64,000 nt of DNA, from assembly GCA_003135055.1 (NCBI GenBank), contig PLDF01000373.1, positions 1-64,000 on the forward strand, written 5' to 3'. A program made the position numbers and the translations under genes. The stretch is from Bryobacterales bacterium (GTDB lineage Bacteria; Acidobacteriota; Terriglobia; Bryobacterales; Bryobacteraceae). Positions 62,712 through 64,000 of this stretch are shown piece after piece; positions within the stretch are counted from its first letter, which is position 1; the number at the start of each line of letters is the position of its first letter. The notes under the pieces are model-generated. The model had not been told where the DNA came from and ran no database searches. It saw only the letters and a program-made list of their open reading frames with translations.

Positions 62712-63908
62712 TCAGTCGCGGCCGGGCACGACATCGATCTGCAACTTGGGATCGGCGGCAGGGACCGGCGTTTCCGGCAGGCCGAGTTCGCGGCGGACGA
62801 TGTTGCAGCCCTGGGCGATGGCGCTGGCCTTGTAAAAAGCAATCTCGCGATTGCAGCCCTGGCGGCCGAACCCGCAGTCGCTGGATACGATCAGGCGGTC
62901 GGGCGGAATGTACCGGAGAGCTTTGCGGATTTCACCGGCGACGTCTTCAGGCCGGTCCGCCTGCAGAGCGCGGTGGCTAACGGCGCCAATGGCGATCTTC
63001 TTCTTGAGATCGTGCTTGAAGGGCTCGAACAACTCCAGATCCTGCTGCTGGCGGTCCTTCATCTCGAGCGTCCAGACATCGCCGCGGCAGCGTTCCAGAT
63101 AGATCTCGATGGAGTTGGCGTAGCTGGTGTCGTCCATCACGCGCTGCATGTTGGGGTTGCCCCAACAGGTATGAATCCAGAGCTCGACATCGTCGAGGCC
63201 CTCCACTTCGCGGTTGAAAGCGTCGACCATGAACTTCACTTCGTCGTGGTCTTTACCGAAAGTGTTGGCCATAAAGTGGAAAGTGGGCTCCTCGATCTGG
63301 ATGCAGCGGCAACCGGCCGCCCGGAGCGCCAGGAGCTCTTTGTTCATGGCCTCCGCCATATCCCAGACGACCTGGCGCTTGTCCTTGTAGCGGGGCGTAT
63401 GGATATCGAGGAAAAGCGCCATTACCTGCGAGCAGCAGGTACCGAACTTGACCGGCTTACGCGTCTTTCCCTGGGCGATGCGCCAGATCTTCGGGTAATC
63501 GAGCGGCCGGTGCTCGATCTTGTCGACCACGTGGGGCCAGCGCCAGCCGGTATAGATCTCGTTGAGGAGGGTGCCCGGCGGGTAATGGAGCCATGGGGCA
63601 GTGGTTTCTTCGGGCTGCAGGTAATCGCCGTCGAAGCCGGCCCAGCGCTGGAGGGGATAGTGGTGCCATGCACGGCCCGCCATGTCCTCATCGACATGCA
63701 GATCGCCGTGAGTGAGGATGTCCAGCCCGGCGCGTTCCTGATCGCTGATGAGCACCGCCATGGCGTCCTGGAACTTTTCGCGGAAGCGGACGTCGAGCAT
63801 GCAAGTATCTAGCGGCCGGCCCCACATGCTGACGTCGAACCAGCGGGGCCGGGGGAACGATCCGGTGGTGGTACTGGGGAGCATGAGGCCAGCGGTGGCA
63901 GTGAACAT
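62712..63908 (-). CDS. Cobalamin-independent methionine-synthase-like protein (MetE C-terminal domain)
   Basis: 398 residues. The zinc ligands of MetE can be placed: His246 and Cys248 (LWIHTCWGN), Glu282 (WTLEMKD) and Cys345 (SSDCGFGRQG). The N-terminus (PSTTTGSFPRPRWF) and QIEEPTFHF also match. It is only about half the length of MetE, lacking the N-terminal domain, as in the archaeal-type MetE and uncharacterised methyltransferase relatives. It may transfer a methyl group from an unusual donor, or degrade a methylated compound. The extended region ~100-200 (LQPEETTAPWLHYPPGTLLN) is a family variant. Confidence 0.82.
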   Translation of the reverse strand: MFTATAGLMLPSTTTGSFPRPRWFDVSMWGRPLDTCMLDVRFREKFQDAMAVLISDQERAGLDILTHGDLHVDEDMAGRAWHHYPLQRWAGFDGDYLQPEETTAPWLHYPPGTLLNEIYTGWRWPHVVDKIEHRPLDYPKIWRIAQGKTRKPVKFGTCCSQVMALFLDIHTPRYKDKRQVVWDMAEAMNKELLALRAAGCRCIQIEEPTFHFMANTFGKDHDEVKFMVDAFNREVEGLDDVELWIHTCWGNPNMQRVMDDTSYANSIEIYLERCRGDVWTLEMKDRQQQDLELFEPFKHDLKKKIAIGAVSHRALQADRPEDVAGEIRKALRYIPPDRLIVSSDCGFGRQGCNREIAFYKASAIAQGCNIVRRELGLPETPVPAADPKLQIDVVPGRD

Positions 63909-64000
63909 CGGATACCTTCAGGGGCATGGTAACAAGGATTTCCAAACGCTGGCGCTTCGCTGATATCGAAGGGTTGACAGACGAAACTAGCATGGCCCCG

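Noticed and set aside
63909..64000. Riboswitch upstream of the MetE-like gene
   Set aside because: Only 92 bp are available before the window edge and no SAM or cobalamin riboswitch core was recognised.

Overview
The window is high-GC chromosomal DNA from a soil Acidobacteriota, most likely of the Solibacter/Bryobacteraceae type. The evidence is the set of protein families: a VWFA-related acidobacterial secreted protein (TIGR03436-like), a soil-associated TIGR03435-like protein, two proteins with the C-terminal module known from Solibacter (TIGR03437-like), a remnant of an acidobacterial permease, and many small secreted proteins. No rRNA, tRNA or CRISPR array was seen.

Layout. 1-6.2 kb: tandem repeat, AlkA-type glycosylase, VWFA protein, RfbD, PilZ protein, DUF2934 protein, and LexA divergent from a degenerate GGDEF protein. 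6.3-10 kb: a frameshifted PIN gene, a sphingolipid-desaturase-like membrane enzyme with a good promoter, and an orphan DUF4338 (DruA-family) gene between palindromic repeats. 9.9-19.3 kb, all minus strand: a four-gene unit (two unrecognised proteins, a VAO-type FAD oxidase broken by a frameshift, a 1126-residue GMC oxidoreductase fusion), a hairpin, then a HAD phosphatase coupled to a small membrane protein. 19.4-24.1 kb: gene remnants and an M28 peptidase. 24.1-36.6 kb: lepA, two large secreted proteins, an outer-membrane barrel, a TPR protein coupled to yvcK, glmU and a phosphoesterase. 36.7-44.8 kb: a papain-fold protein, a membrane-anchored protein, a sugar-acid/sugar-phosphate cluster (MDR dehydrogenase, SDR remnant, isomerase, OMPDC-family lyase), a galactokinase-like kinase and a beta-propeller. 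44.8-50.3 kb: a glycosyltransferase operon (GT2, GT2, DUF2304, TMTC-like membrane protein, GT4). 50.3-55.8 kb: a damaged HicAB pair, accB-accC, a methyltransferase, a 235-bp duplicate of the 5' end of accC, and a decayed IS. 55.8-59 kb: zwf-opcA-pgl, tightly overlapped. 59.1-60.5 kb: three truncated gene remnants in a row. 60.9-64 kb: M20 peptidase, a duplicated repeat block, and a MetE-like enzyme.

Two themes stand out. First, several families of short palindromic repeats are dispersed between genes, and some have entered coding sequence: the glycosyltransferase at 49032 has its N-terminus built from one family, and the galactokinase-like gene carries two. A 348-bp insertion between two glycan genes has duplicated the ribosome-binding site and start codon of the downstream gene. 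Second, frameshifts and truncations are frequent but fall only in accessory genes (PIN, FAD oxidase, TIGR03435, HicA, IS, beta-lactamase), while housekeeping genes are intact. This points to real gene decay, or to errors tolerated only there, rather than to uniformly poor sequence.

The best candidate for an undescribed functional unit is the flavin-oxidase cluster at 11201-19258. Functions given below rest on motifs and family resemblance read by eye; no database search was run.
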